From NCBI RefSeq assembly GCF_947179165.1, contig NC_077240.1:58290501-58354500 (forward strand): a stretch of DNA of 64,000 nucleotides, read 5' to 3'. This document shows positions 22,353-33,667 of this stretch, one piece after another. This stretch comes from Solanum dulcamara. Lineage: Eukaryota > Streptophyta > Magnoliopsida > Solanales > Solanaceae. A program made the position numbers and the translations under genes. The notes under the pieces are model-generated. The model saw only the letters and a list, made by a program, of their open reading frames with translations, did not search any database and was not told the DNA's origin. Each line of letters starts with the position of its first letter. Position 1 is the stretch's first letter.

Positions 22353-25300
22353 ATAAGGCAGAGGCCTTAAATGCAGTGATCACAGGTATCATCCCAATTT
22401 GTCATCGCTCTACTACATTGTTATTTAATCTTGGGTCTACCTACTCTTATGTGTCTACATAGTTTGTCTTGGGCATTGATTCTGTGTGTGAGTCCCTTAG
22501 AATACCTATTTATGTCTCTATCTCGGTAGGAAATTCTTTATTGGTGGATCAAGTGTACTAAGGTTGTGTAGTGACATTTTGAGGTAGTTAGACTTAGGCA
22601 GACTTGATTTTATTAGATATTCTTAATTTTGATGTGATCGTGAGTATGGATTGGCTATCTCTCTATCATGCAATTCTAAATTGTTATGCTAAGACAGTGA
22701 CCTTATCTTATCATAATTTACCTTGATTGGTATGGAAGGGTACTCAGAGTTTGTATCCAAAGGGAGTGATATCTTTTCCTTGTTCTTGTCACATGATGGA
22801 AAGAGGTGTTTATCTTATTTGGCTCATGAACTTGACCTTAACAAGGATTTGTCTCCTTTAGAGACCATGCGAGTGGTGAGAGAATTTATAGATTTTTTTC
22901 CTATAGACTTACTGACTATTCCTCCAGATCGTGATATTAAATTCATGATTGATTTGGATTCAGACACCAAGCCCATTTCTATTTTTTCTTATTGAATAAC
23001 TCCGACTGAGTTGAAGGAGTTGAAAGAATAATTGGAAGATTTGTTGAAGAAAGGGTTCATTCGGCCTAGTGTTTCACCATGGAGTGTCCCATCCTTATTT
23101 GTCAAGAAGAATAACATTACTATGAGGATATGTGTCAATTATCGACAGTTGAATAAGGTTACAATCAAGAATAAGTATCCTCTTCCTTGCATTGATGATT
23201 TATTTGATCATCTTCGGCGTGAATCATTGTTTTCCAAGATTGACTTGTGATTGGGTTACCATTAGTTAAAGGTTGAAGATTCAGATATTTCGAATATAAT
23301 TTTCAGGATTCATTATGGATATTATGAGCTTTAAGCCATGTCTTTTAGGTTGACTAACACCCCAACTTGTTTTATGGAGTTGATGAATTTGGTGTTTCAA
23401 CCTTATTTAGATTCCTTCGTGATTGTCTTTATTGATGGCATCTTGTTTTAATCCAAGAATGAGGCCAATAATGTTTTTCACTTATGTAGCGTACTTCAGA
23501 GATTAAGAGAGGAGAAGTTGTATGAAAAGTTCTTCAAAGTGTGAGTTTTGGACTGAGTTTGTAGCATTCATGGGTCATGTGGTTACAAAGGAAGGGATTA
23601 GGGTTGATCCAACTAAGTTTGCAGCAGTTCGTGATTGGAAGATGCCAACTTTCCCTATCAGAATTCAGAGTTTCATTGAGTTAGTATGTTATTATCATTG
23701 ATTCGTACAAATTTTCTCTTTTATTATAGATCTCGTAACTAAGTTTTCTTAGAAGACTGTAGTTATTTAGTGGACAAATAAGTGCAAGGCAAGATTTCAA
23801 AAGCTTAAGGAGTTATTGACCTCGATACCTATTTTGGCAGCACTCGAGGAGGGTGCAATATTTATTGTATTTTTTGATGCTTTGGGTTTCAGCTTAGGTA
23901 GTCTATTGATGCAAAATGAGAGAGCTATAGCATATTCTTCTCAACATTTGAAGGTGCATGAGAAGAAATACCCTATATATGATTTGGATTTAGCGGCGGT
24001 GGTCTTCGTTTTGATGTTATGGAGACATTGCCTCTATGGTGCGCATTGTGGAGTGTTTACCCATCATCATAGTCTTCAATATCTCTTTTATCAATTGAAT
24101 TTCTACATGGATCATTGTAGATGGTTGGAAATATTGAAGGACTATGGAGTTACCATTCTTTATCATCAAGGAGGGGCAAATGTCGTAGTGGATGCTTTGA
24201 GTCAGAAGGCACATATGGGTAGTTTAGCCTTTCTTAAAGTGGATGAGATACCTTTAGCATATAAGGTTCAATCCTTGGCTAGGAAATTAGTCTGACTTGA
24301 TATTTCAACATATCATCATAGTTTGGCTTTCGTTGAGGCTAGGTCTACATTATTGGATTAGGTTTAAGTTCATCAGTTTCATCATGACAAGTTGAGAGTG
24401 ATTATGGACAAAGTTTTGTAAGGTGAAGTTAAGTCGTCTTCTATTGATCCTGAGGGAATTTGAAGATTGGTGGTTGTATTTATGTTCCTAGAGTTTGTGG
24501 TTTGGTGCGTATGATATTGGAAAAGGTTCATTATTTGAAGTATTCTATTCACCCGGGGCAACAAAGATGTTTCATGATTTGAAGCAATACTATTGGTGGT
24601 TGGGTATGGAGAGGGACATCGTGTACTTTGTAGCTAAGTGTTTGAAATACAAGAAAGTGAAGTATGAGTATCAAAGATAGAGTGGAACGATGCAGAGGAT
24701 GCCTATTCCCGAGTGGTAATGGGAGGACATTACTATGGATTTTGTGGCTAGATTACGTTTGAATATGTGTAAGTATGATTTGTTTGGGTGATTATGGATC
24801 GGTTGACCGAATCAACGCATTTCCTTTCAGTGAAGATTAGTTATAGTGTAGAGCAGTTGGCTCAGATCTACATTCCTAAGATTCTTTGGTTGCATGGTGT
24901 ACCTATCTCCATTGTTTGATAAAATTACATAGTTTACCTCCTATTTCTAGAGCTCTATGTAGGTGCATATGGGTACCAAGCTTGAGTTGAGCATCTTTTT
25001 TCATCCAAAGAAAGATTGTAAGTCCGAGCGGACTATTCAGATGCTTGAGGATATGCTTCGAGCTTATGTTATAGATTTTAATAGTCATTAGGACTAGTCC
25101 TTATCCCCTTGTGGATTTTGCCTATAATAATAGTTACCATTCAAGCATTTAGATTGCACCATTTGAGGATTTGTATGGGAGAATATGTAAATCACCTATT
25201 ATATGGTTTGATTTGTTTGAGGTATAATCTTGGGGTATAAATTTATTGACAGATTCCATGGATAGAGTGAGATTGATTCAACAACATCTTATGACCACCT

Positions 25301-25800
25301 AAAGTAGGTAAACAAGCAATGTGGATATGCATTTTTGTAATGTGTCCTTTTCTATTGGTGAGTGGCCTTTTCTTAAAGTGTCACCCACTAAGGTTATGAT
25401 GAGGATTGGAAAGAAAGAGAAGATTAGTCTGAGGTTTATTGTCCTTTTTAAGATTTTGGAGAAGAATGGTGATGTAGCCTATCTATTGGCTTTACCTCTG
25501 AATCTTTCAGCAGTTCATCCAATGTTTCATGTTTTGATTCTTAAGAGATACCTTCATGATGACTCTAATGTACTTCAGTGGGACTCGGTTTCTTTGGATA
25601 AGGATTTTTCCTTTAAGGTAGAGCCTGTTACTCTCTTAGTTAGATATATTAAACAATTGAGATCCAAGCATATTGATTTAGTGAAAGTGCAGTAGAGGAA
25701 CCGGCCTATTGAGAAGAATACATGAGAGGTTGAGTTTGATATGTATCGTAGATACCCCCATCTTTTCACCTCTTCAGGTACTTTATTTGGTTTTGTTTCG
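22353..25800 (+). pseudogene. Family-C pol: protease, reverse transcriptase, RNase H, integrase
   Basis: After the LINE the gag-pol text resumes (AEALNAVITG at 22359). The protease (near 22380-22640) reads LFNLGSTYSYV (usual DSGSTHS) and ILNFDVIVSMDWLS. The reverse transcriptase (about 22880-23530) has [31 protein letters not shown] and a catalytic box FIDGIL at about 23430-23447 where families have FIDD: the second Asp is Gly. RNase H (23816-24295) has FFDALGFSLGSLLMQ, AIAYSSQHLKVHEKKYP, DLDLAAVVFVL and VVVDALSQKAHMG. Integrase (about 24440-25800) has CLKYKKVKYEY, KSERTIQMLEDML near 25020, and a C-terminus RRYPHLFTSSGT. Stops and frameshifts throughout; not functional. Confidence 0.85.
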
Positions 25801-25830
25801 AGGATGAACGCGTGCTATAGTGGCAAATAG

Positions 25831-28318
25831 TGTCATGTTGTGTAAAATTACCATTTGTCCCCTGCCCTTAGCATTATCATGCTTAATATGTGTAGCGGGA
25901 ATGATTTTCATGGTTCCCAATGTGATCGGATGAGATTTTGATGGTTTTGAGTCATTTTAGTTGAGTTATATTGAAATTATTGACTTTAGTCAACATTATG
26001 AGAGTTGAGTGTTAGATGGTAATTTCGTCAATTTTGTTGCATCATATACATCAAGTTTTGCCTAGTTAGTTAGAGTCCCGAGACTTTAGGTTGTGATTTG
26101 GGTGTGTAGGCAAAAATGTGAGTTTTTGGCCTAAAGGGAGCTCAAAGGGGTATTTCTGCCATAATTATCTTTTTTCAGAATATAACAATTCCATTGATTC
26201 TAGAATGTCAAATTTAGTGGGGTAGCATATCTACTTTATTTTTATCGAGTACCAAAGACTCCCGAGGGTCCAATCCGAGACTTTGATAATATTGCATTGC
26301 TGGCTCTGTTAGCAAGTTTAAAGAGGACAACAATCGCGGGTCCCTGAGCATATTCGTGAAGAGAGTTTTGGGAAGAGCATCGCGGTCGCGGGTGAAGGAA
26401 GCATGTTAACACTTGAACAGTGCTCCACAATCACAACACTGTTTCCGCATTTGTGGGGCTTGGGTTAGGCTAGTGGGACGCGTTTGTGGCATCCCGCCCA
26501 CGCTCCCAGCACCCTATTTCCCTGAACAGTAAATTATGGGATTCCTCTTATTTCTTCCATTTTCAATCATTTAAGAGCACAAGAGAAGATGTTTTTGAGT
26601 AATTTCTTTATGAAATTCGCATAGGTAATCTCTTTAATCGATTCTATATCAATTTCTTTGAATATTATCTTTCAAAACATTTAAATATCTAGATATAATT
26701 GAGGGTTTTGGGTTTTTTCCCTCAAGTTGGAAAATTATTATTTATTTGATTTGAGACTCAATGCCTACTCATTTTTGATTGGGTTTCACCCACAAAGTCC
26801 CATTTAGTTAAGGAATACATTTTTCAAATAAAATTTTGATTTAACCCTTTTTGATTTAGATAAGAATTTTGGGCGATTGTAACCCTGGTTCCAAACCTTA
26901 GCAATATGAGTATCGTTGGAACCTTCTTTATGTGTACCTTCAATTTTTGAAAGTTGGGGATCATTCCAGGGCTATTGATAGAGGAAAAGCACTGTTATAG
27001 TGATGGGGGTGAAGTTTCACCCTTCGAGGTAGGTTTGGCTTATCCTTCTTCTAAATTGGGTTCAATAGTTAATCATACTTACGAACTTGACAATGGAATG
27101 GGATCGTAACATGATACAAAGACATTGGAACCTATTGAGTATATTTATTTTGTCCATGCGGGGGCTTAGTGTTGTTGTTTTGCCCTTGTGGGGGAGTTAT
27201 TATTGACTATTTTTCCCGTGTGGGTGATTTTCATGATATTATTTGCTTTGAGAGCGTGCTTTACATGAGTTTACTCGAGAGAGGGGTTTGAGTTGATCAT
27301 TCTAGCATATTTGACTTGAATGCCCTAGTTAGGGGGTTTAGATGATTTTTATCACTTCATAAAATCAAAGGATCGAATTTCAAATAGTTCTATCTCTCGA
27401 GCCTCGAAGAAAACCCGATCTTGGTTGGACTTTCACCCCTAACCACAAAATGCATCTTTCAAATGAATTCTTCAATTATGTTTTCCATGTATGGGTGTAT
27501 ATCATTATTTACCATTTTGGGGGATTTTGAACTCTTTTAGACTTATATTGAATTGAGTATTCCTTCATGTGGTATTTTAATGAGCATTCATCCCCATTAA
27601 TCATATTATTGCTCATGGGAATCTAAGAGATGTGGAAGTACTATTTTGAGCAAGTAAAACACCTTATATTCCCTTTATAATGAGCTAGGTAGCAAGTGGA
27701 TGAGATATTGACATTATGAGATTTAGTATACGACTGCGAGTCCACCATGGGTTCTTGTCTTGTGAGCTAAAGCTCAGCAAGGTGTATATGACAAATTGTG
27801 TAACAACCCTTATTCCACCACATCTTTTATCATTGAATTGCATTGGGCTAGTTTTGTTTGTTTGTGAAAGTAGCCTTTTGACATGAGAATTTGTGTGTAG
27901 ATTTGCTCGTTTACTTTACTCGCGCCGTTCATATATATAATTGTTGCACCGATGCTGATATGGGACATTTGTACATGCAGGTGGAAGAGTTTTGCAGTTT
28001 AGTTTTTTTGTTCTGATTAGCAACTTTATACTCAGTCCACCAAGCCTACTAAGTACATGTGAATTATACTCACTCCTACTTCTATTACCTTTTTGGTATA
28101 AATCCTGGTTCGAGTGTTTCTTATAGCAGTTGATCAGAAGTTGGATATAGTGTTATTTTAGAGATGTGGTGAGATCCTGGTTTCTGGATCATCATTACAC
28201 TCTATCTAGCAAATTTAGTCTTTAATTTTTTTTTTTCAAAGACCTGAGATATTTTTCAAATTTCGGTGCTGTAGTAGATTCTCTTTATGGTTGGATACCA
28301 GGTTTTGGGAATATCCTC
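25831..28318 (+). repeat. Family-C gypsy 3' LTR (3' end missing)
   Basis: It starts about TGTCATGTTG at 25831, following the integrase end and the phrase CGAGGATGAACG that often precedes the polypurine tract. Landmarks in the 5' LTR at 12719 recur in order. Relative to that copy roughly the last 200 bp are absent: at about 28318 the text changes to an integrase of another family (TTTGGAAGTCATTTTGG). The stretch at 26270-26480 has GC-rich palindromic words (ATCGCGGTCGCGGGTG). It also carries an insertion of about 60 bp near 27395-27455 that the 5' copy lacks. Confidence 0.8.
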
Positions 28319-29148
28319 AGCTTTGGAAGTCATTTTGGAAAGGTTTGGGTTGAAAGGTGAATCTTAGTACTGCTTTCCATCCTCGGACAGATGGTCAGGC
28401 AGAGCGTATAATTCAGACTCTTGAGGATATGTTGAGAGCTTGTGTCATTGAATACAAAGGTAATGATGACCACTTGCCTCTTATTGGGTTTTCTTACAAT
28501 AATAGTTTCCATTCGAATATTTAGATGGCTCCTTATGAAGCATTGTGTGGGAGGAGATTTACATAACCAATTAGTTGGTTCGAAGTTGGTAAAGCAGAGT
28601 TGATAGGGCTAGACTTGGTTCATCAAGCTATGGAGAAAGTGAAAATTTTTCAACAAAGGTTGAAAACTACACAAAGTCATCAAAAGTCCTACGGCGATGT
28701 TAGGATAGGAGACTTAGAGTTTGAGGTAAATAATTGGGTGGATCTGAATATTTCTCCCATGAAGGGAGATATGATATTTAGAAAGAAGGGGAAGCTTAGT
28801 CCCCATTACATTGGTCCCTACCAGATTATTAAGAGAGTTGGCAATGTCGCCTATGAGTTATAGTTACCATTAGAGTTAGCCGATGTTCATCCAGTGTTCC
28901 ATATTTCCATGCTTAAAAAATGCTTATGAGATCCTTCACTCATTATTCCTAAAGAAAACATTGGTGTGAAAGATAGCTTGTCCTATGAGAAGATTCCTGT
29001 CCAAATTATTGATCGCTATGTTGGTAAATTGAGGACCAAACAAGTTTCTTTAGTTAAAGTGTTGTGGAGAAATAAATTCATCGAGGAGGATTAATGGGAA
29101 GCCGAGGAGGATATAAAAGCCAAGTACCCGCATCTACTCGTTCTTTCT
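28319..29148 (+). pseudogene. Family-A chromovirus integrase, C-terminal half
   Basis: The frame starts with the integrase core after the second catalytic Asp: FWKGLGLKVNLSTAFHPR, then TDGQAERIIQTLEDMLRACV with the catalytic Glu, LIGFSYNNSFHSNI and MAPYEALCGRRF. The open stretch 28600-28863 carries SHQKSYGDVRIGDLEFEV and the GPY/F module (KLSPHYIGPYQIIKRVGNVA). After a stop it continues HPVFHISMLKKCL, YEKIPVQIIDRYVGKLRTK and the tail WRNKFIEED ending near KAKYPHLLVLS at 29148, where another element is inserted. The last residues lie beyond that insertion at 35759. The 5' part was lost at the fusion with the family-C LTR. Confidence 0.85.
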
Positions 29149-31226
29149 TGTAACATCCCTAAAAAATGCTCACAAGTGCCTTAAGAATGCCTTGGAAATA
29201 GGCCACTCATGTAATGCGTTATCCTTAATCTTTTTGGAAAATCCGAGTTCAAAATATCGATCAGGGGTCAAAACCCGCGGAAAAATGGTCTCGAATGGAT
29301 TTTTAGGACCCGTATATCGGAAGATAAATTTTCGAAGAAATTCACGAAATAGTAGGATCCGCTACAGGTCCGCGACTGGGAGAGTTTTCTGGCCGAGTTG
29401 AGTTTTTATTTAAGGGCATTTTAGACCTTTTCCAAATTATAGTCAATGAATCTAGACATTTTTATGGCCTAATCCGACTCTATAAATTCACCTAAATCCC
29501 TAATTCTATTCATTCTTCTACAGTTCATATATCAAATATTTTTCTCTCTACAAAAAGGCTCTCAAGGGTTTCCATTGAAGAATTCAAGTAATCTACTCAA
29601 TTTCTCCACCAAACTCTCAAGTTCTTCCAATTATTTGGTGTTCTCACTTAAGGTATGTGGGTATTGAAATCAATTTCTCAAGGTTTTCTATCAAATTAAA
29701 GTATGGTATTTTATGGATTTTATGATCTCTATTTCTATTGTATGAATTATGATTTAAAGTATGATCATGAGTCTATTTTGATATAAATTGATGGTTATTG
29801 CATTGAATTGAAGAGTTTTCTATGAATTCTCCTATTTTGATCTCTAGGGTTCATGTGGTAAATTATGAGTATTTTGAATTATACTTCCAAAGGATATTAT
29901 CTATATGAATTATGTATGAGATGATATAAAGTTTATGATCATGTATGTTTTCAAGCGGATTACATGATTTTCAAAGTCAATTAATTATCCATTTGAGTTT
30001 CACTCTAAGTTCAAGGTATGAATTTCATACAAGTTTATGAAGTAAGGTGACTTAGGGTCCTATGTGGTGACCTAAGCCCTAAAAGGTAACTTAGGGCCCT
30101 ATGTGGTGACCTAAGGCCTAACGATATAAATTATGCAAATATGATTGTAATAATGAAAAGACAATTCTCACATTAAAAGTATGTTATGAAAATGAGCTAC
30201 TCTATGATTTCAAACCTATGATCATGACTATGATATATGAAATTATTAGCTTATGTTATGTATGTATTCCGTAGAATTTGACTTAGCACCGAGGGGACTT
30301 GAGGTGGGGGCCCTACCAAAAGCCCTAGTAGCAATTTCATGTCTCTTGAACTATGTGCCACCATAAGAATAAAGGGAATAGATGCGAATACCCAAATGTC
30401 TAAGAGGTGAGTACCCGAAATATCAAGGTTTGGAGGTGAGTACTCGAGTCTAAGAACTAAGGGTGTGTACCCAGTTCACACGACTGCTTAGTAGATCCAC
30501 TTAGGCATGTAGGAGTCTACCTTGGCAAGTAGTCTCCCCTTTATCTCCGATGTAGGGGTTAACATTGGGATTTCATGTTATAGCTCGCATGGTCTTATTG
30601 TCGGTTATGGTTTCTATCCCACATATGTATGATCTCTTAAGTATGTTATGATTTTGAAGTTATGCTTTTAAAATTCTTTGGTCAATATAATTTTCTCATG
30701 ACTTTACTTATCTCATCTTATCATGTGTTTTACTTGAACTTTGCATTCCATGATTTACGTTGCATGTCACGCCCTAATACTTAGTACATTCCAACGTATT
30801 AATGCATACTTTTTTCCTACATTGTCTCATAATGTAGGGGTGAGTTTGAAGATCATACTCATTTATGTGGCTAGTAGGCTTTTTATCCAGAGGTGTTTAT
30901 GGTGAGTCCTTATTTATCAGGGACTAGTCATCGAGTTGGCTATTGTTGCAAAGACTTTTCCTATGTTTCATATTGAGGGTGAGCTAGGTACATATCTTAG
31001 CCCCGGCCCATCTTTATAAGTAGAGGCATTTAGTTGGACATATGTTTGAGTCTATGTTGTCATAAGATATTTTTAGATTTCTATTCATATTTTAGACTCT
31101 CTTATAATGTTTCCGCTTTTATATTTTACCTTATGTATGATTATGATATATACAAGAGGCTTGGTTGAATCCTCTTTGGAGTTTCGATTTCCTTGTTACG
31201 ACTAGGCCCTAGGTCACATCGTGACA
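29149..31226 (+). repeat. 5' LTR of the non-autonomous family-E element
   Basis: It starts TGTAACATCCC and ends TCGTGACA; it aligns end to end with 33668-35758. Differences include loss of a 28-bp hairpin near 29667 that the 3' LTR keeps at 34170-34200, and a shortened GGTCCGCGACTGGG at 29368 where the 3' LTR has the palindrome GGTCCGTGTCGCGGACC. Promoter elements would lie here; a TATA-like CTATAAATTC occurs at 29480-29490. Confidence 0.85.
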
Positions 31227-31230
31227 AACT

Positions 31231-31242
31231 TGGTATCAGATT
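31231..31242 (+). other. Primer-binding site, tRNA-Met type
   Basis: TGGTATCAGATT follows the LTR end by four bases. It matches the tRNA-Met site TGGTATCAGAGC at ten of twelve bases. Confidence 0.75.
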
Positions 31243-31446
31243 ACAAGTTTTTCCAAGTATCCTAGGGTGTCCAACATGCCGCGTCAAGTAGTATCTTATT
31301 CATAGGTGTGAAGCGCTCCATACTTATGAGTAGGAGGATATGAGGTATTTTAGGAATTCTCACTTATTTCATGATCCACGTCGTTCTATAGAGTTTACCG
31401 TAAGACTTCTTTTCCCTAATAGTCTTTCTTTGCAACTTTTAGAAAG

Positions 31447-32470
31447 ATGGCTCCAAGAAGACCACCATTTCCAAGGGGAGATAATATGAATGAAGCCCAA
31501 GCTCCTCCGGCTTGTCAAGACAATGGTCCTTTACCGGACCAAGTGACTAATGCGGAGTCTGAACCACCATTACTATGCTAGCCCAAGTAGTGACCAACCA
31601 AGGGGTTGCAACTCTTCCTAATGTTCCTACTTCAGCCTCAAGAGTAAGGGACTTTGCACAAATGAATCCTCCAGAGTTTCATGGCTCAAAAGTTAATGAG
31701 GATCCTCAAGAGTTCATTGATGAGGTCTACAAGATAGTGAGCATTATGAGAGTGACTTCAGAAGAAAAAATGGAGTTGGCGGCCTACCAACTCAAGGGTG
31801 TCGTGCAAGTGTGGTACAACCAATAAAAGAGAAAGAGTGAATGAGGGTCCTATATATTGGGAAAGTTTTAAGGGTGCATTTATTGACCGTTTCTTTCCCT
31901 TAGAATTGAGGGAGGCGAAGGTGATGGAATTTATCAACTTGAAGCAAGGGAGTATGAGTGTAAGGGAGTATGCCCTCAACTTTATGAAGTTGTCCAAGTA
32001 TGCTCTGAATTTTTTGTCCGACCCTCGAGCCCGAATGAGTAAGTTTATATCAAGGGCTTCGGATTTGGTTGTTCAAGAATGTAAGATGGCCATGTTAATA
32101 AAGGAAATGGATATCTCTAGACTAATGACTCATGCCGAGCAAATTAAAGAGAAAAAGCTTAAAGAGGTTCCTAGGATGACTAAGAAGGACCGGATTGAGA
32201 ATGCATCATCTGTTGATGATACTTTAGTGCCTAAGTATCACAAGGATAGGGTTCCCAACCCTAGATATCAAGGTGACAATTATAGTGGTCAAGCTTTGCA
32301 TGCCAAAAGTGTGGAAGGTATTATCCGGGAGATTGTCTAGCCGGTTCGGGTGTATGTTTTGGTTGTGATGTGAAGGATCACAAGTTGAGGCATTGTCCAA
32401 GGGTTGCTAAGAATGATAAGGATAGTCGTCGGCGATCTCAGCCCTACCCCTCTGTGGGTCCCCAAACTTA
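31447..32470 (+). pseudogene. Gag of the non-autonomous family-E element
   Basis: The ATG at 31447 opens MAPRRPPFPRGDNMNEAQ, about 205 bases after the primer site. The capsid-like core has DFAQMNPPEFHGSKVNEDP, EFIDEVYKIVSIM, AAYQLKGVVQVWYNQ, RFFPLELREAKVMEFINLKQ and REYALNFMKLSKYA. The zinc knuckle is at about 32325-32400: CQKCGRYYPGDC, then CFGCDVKDHKLRHC (C-x2-C-x4-H-x4-C intact). A frameshift occurs near 31560, a second (plus one) near 31800-31826 after a stop, and a third near 32300. Gag normally assembles the particle and binds RNA. With three simple frame breaks it is one of the less decayed gag genes here. Confidence 0.85.
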
Positions 32471-33164
32471 GCGGGGTGCTTCATCCGGTAAGTGTGAATT
32501 CCCTTTTTGAAATTGTAACAATTGGTGTGGATTGGTATCTTATGCTTCTATAGATTGTAGAACTCATTGAATCAAGTTTCAATTCCCAAATGAGTTTATT
32601 CTATAATGGAAGGGTCATGATTCAGTATTTAAGGGTAGCTTCAGTTCTTGTCTTAAGGCACTAGTTTGGGGTCATGATAGATGGAGAGAGAGTGGCCATT
32701 TCGTGTTTTGATAAACTATGGCATGCTTTCCCCATTTGAAGTTATAGAAATAGAGGAAGAGCTAGATGAGACCTTATTGTGGGAAATAGATAGGTAAGAA
32801 TATATTTGTGTGACCTTTGGTAGGAATGAATACCAATGAGGATGTAGAGATGCTAGGGTAGACACGAAAATTATTAAGTGATGATGACTTCAAGGGAGAC
32901 ATAAAGTGGTTAGAATGGTAGGCTTGATTGTGTGGTTGTGGATATGTGAATGATTGTAGTAGTGTATTGATGACTTCTTGTTAAGGGTTTCAAGTGAGTA
33001 TATTAGAGTTGTTATAGAACTAGGCTTAAATGTAGTGTTGATGACATATGGGTGAATGTACGATGCATTGTGTGTTTCTTTATTAGGTTTTGAGGTTTGA
33101 TGAATATGGGTAGTAAGGACTAGTACTCTATTTTCCTATAGAGGTGTAGTAGCCTAAGGTATAT
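32471..33164 (+). other. Protease remnant followed by about 500 bp of unrecognised sequence
   Basis: 32500-32670 aligns in mixed frames with the linker after retropepsin (GVDWYL for GMDWL, then a decayed FPNEPVLEWKG region). From about 32670 to 33164 I recognise no Pol text; it stands where reverse transcriptase, RNase H and most of integrase should be. Short open stretches only. At 33165 integrase text resumes. The block could be foreign DNA picked up by the element or very decayed pol. Confidence 0.55.
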
Positions 33165-33420
33165 GTGTCAATGTTGAGGAAGTTTGTGGGTGATCCAAAT
33201 TCTATTGTGCCAATAGCGAATGTGAGTATTGAAGAGAGTTTGACTTATGAGGAGATCCCGATTGAGATATTAGATCGGCAAGTGAAGAGGTTAAGAAATA
33301 AGGATGTATCCGTCAAATGTTATGGAGGAATCAACAAGTAGAGAGTGCTACGTGGGAGGCAGAATCAAACATGATTAAGCGTTATCCATATCTCTTCTCT
33401 TCCACACAAGCCTAAAGGTA
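33165..33420 (+). pseudogene. Integrase chromodomain-like tail of the non-autonomous element
   Basis: Reads MLRKFVGDPNSIVP, then SIEESLTYEEIPIEILDRQV and KRLRNKDV, matching the tail of the autonomous element at 40101-40400. A one-base loss near 33312 shifts the frame before WRNQQVESATWEAES. Ends near 33415. The core domain with the catalytic triad is missing. Confidence 0.8.
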
Positions 33421-33654
33421 TTAAGTTTTTCATGATCAAATTGATTAAACTCCTACGTTTCAGTTCCATATATCATTTATATGCATGCATGATTAATGAA
33501 AATATTTTTTCTCAAAGACTATATTTTATGTTAAGTATGAAGTTTACATGTTCTATGCGTTCTTCAAAGTGTCCACATATTCATGTTGGGTTGTTAGTCC
33601 TTTTTTCATGACCTTCCTATATTAGTTGGATCTCATTCGAGGATGAATGTTCCC

Positions 33655-33667
33655 AAGGGGGAGATAT
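33655..33667 (+). other. Polypurine tract of the non-autonomous element
   Basis: AAGGGGGAGATAT directly precedes TGTAACATC. It is identical in type to the tract at 39848-39860 of the autonomous relative. Confidence 0.8.
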
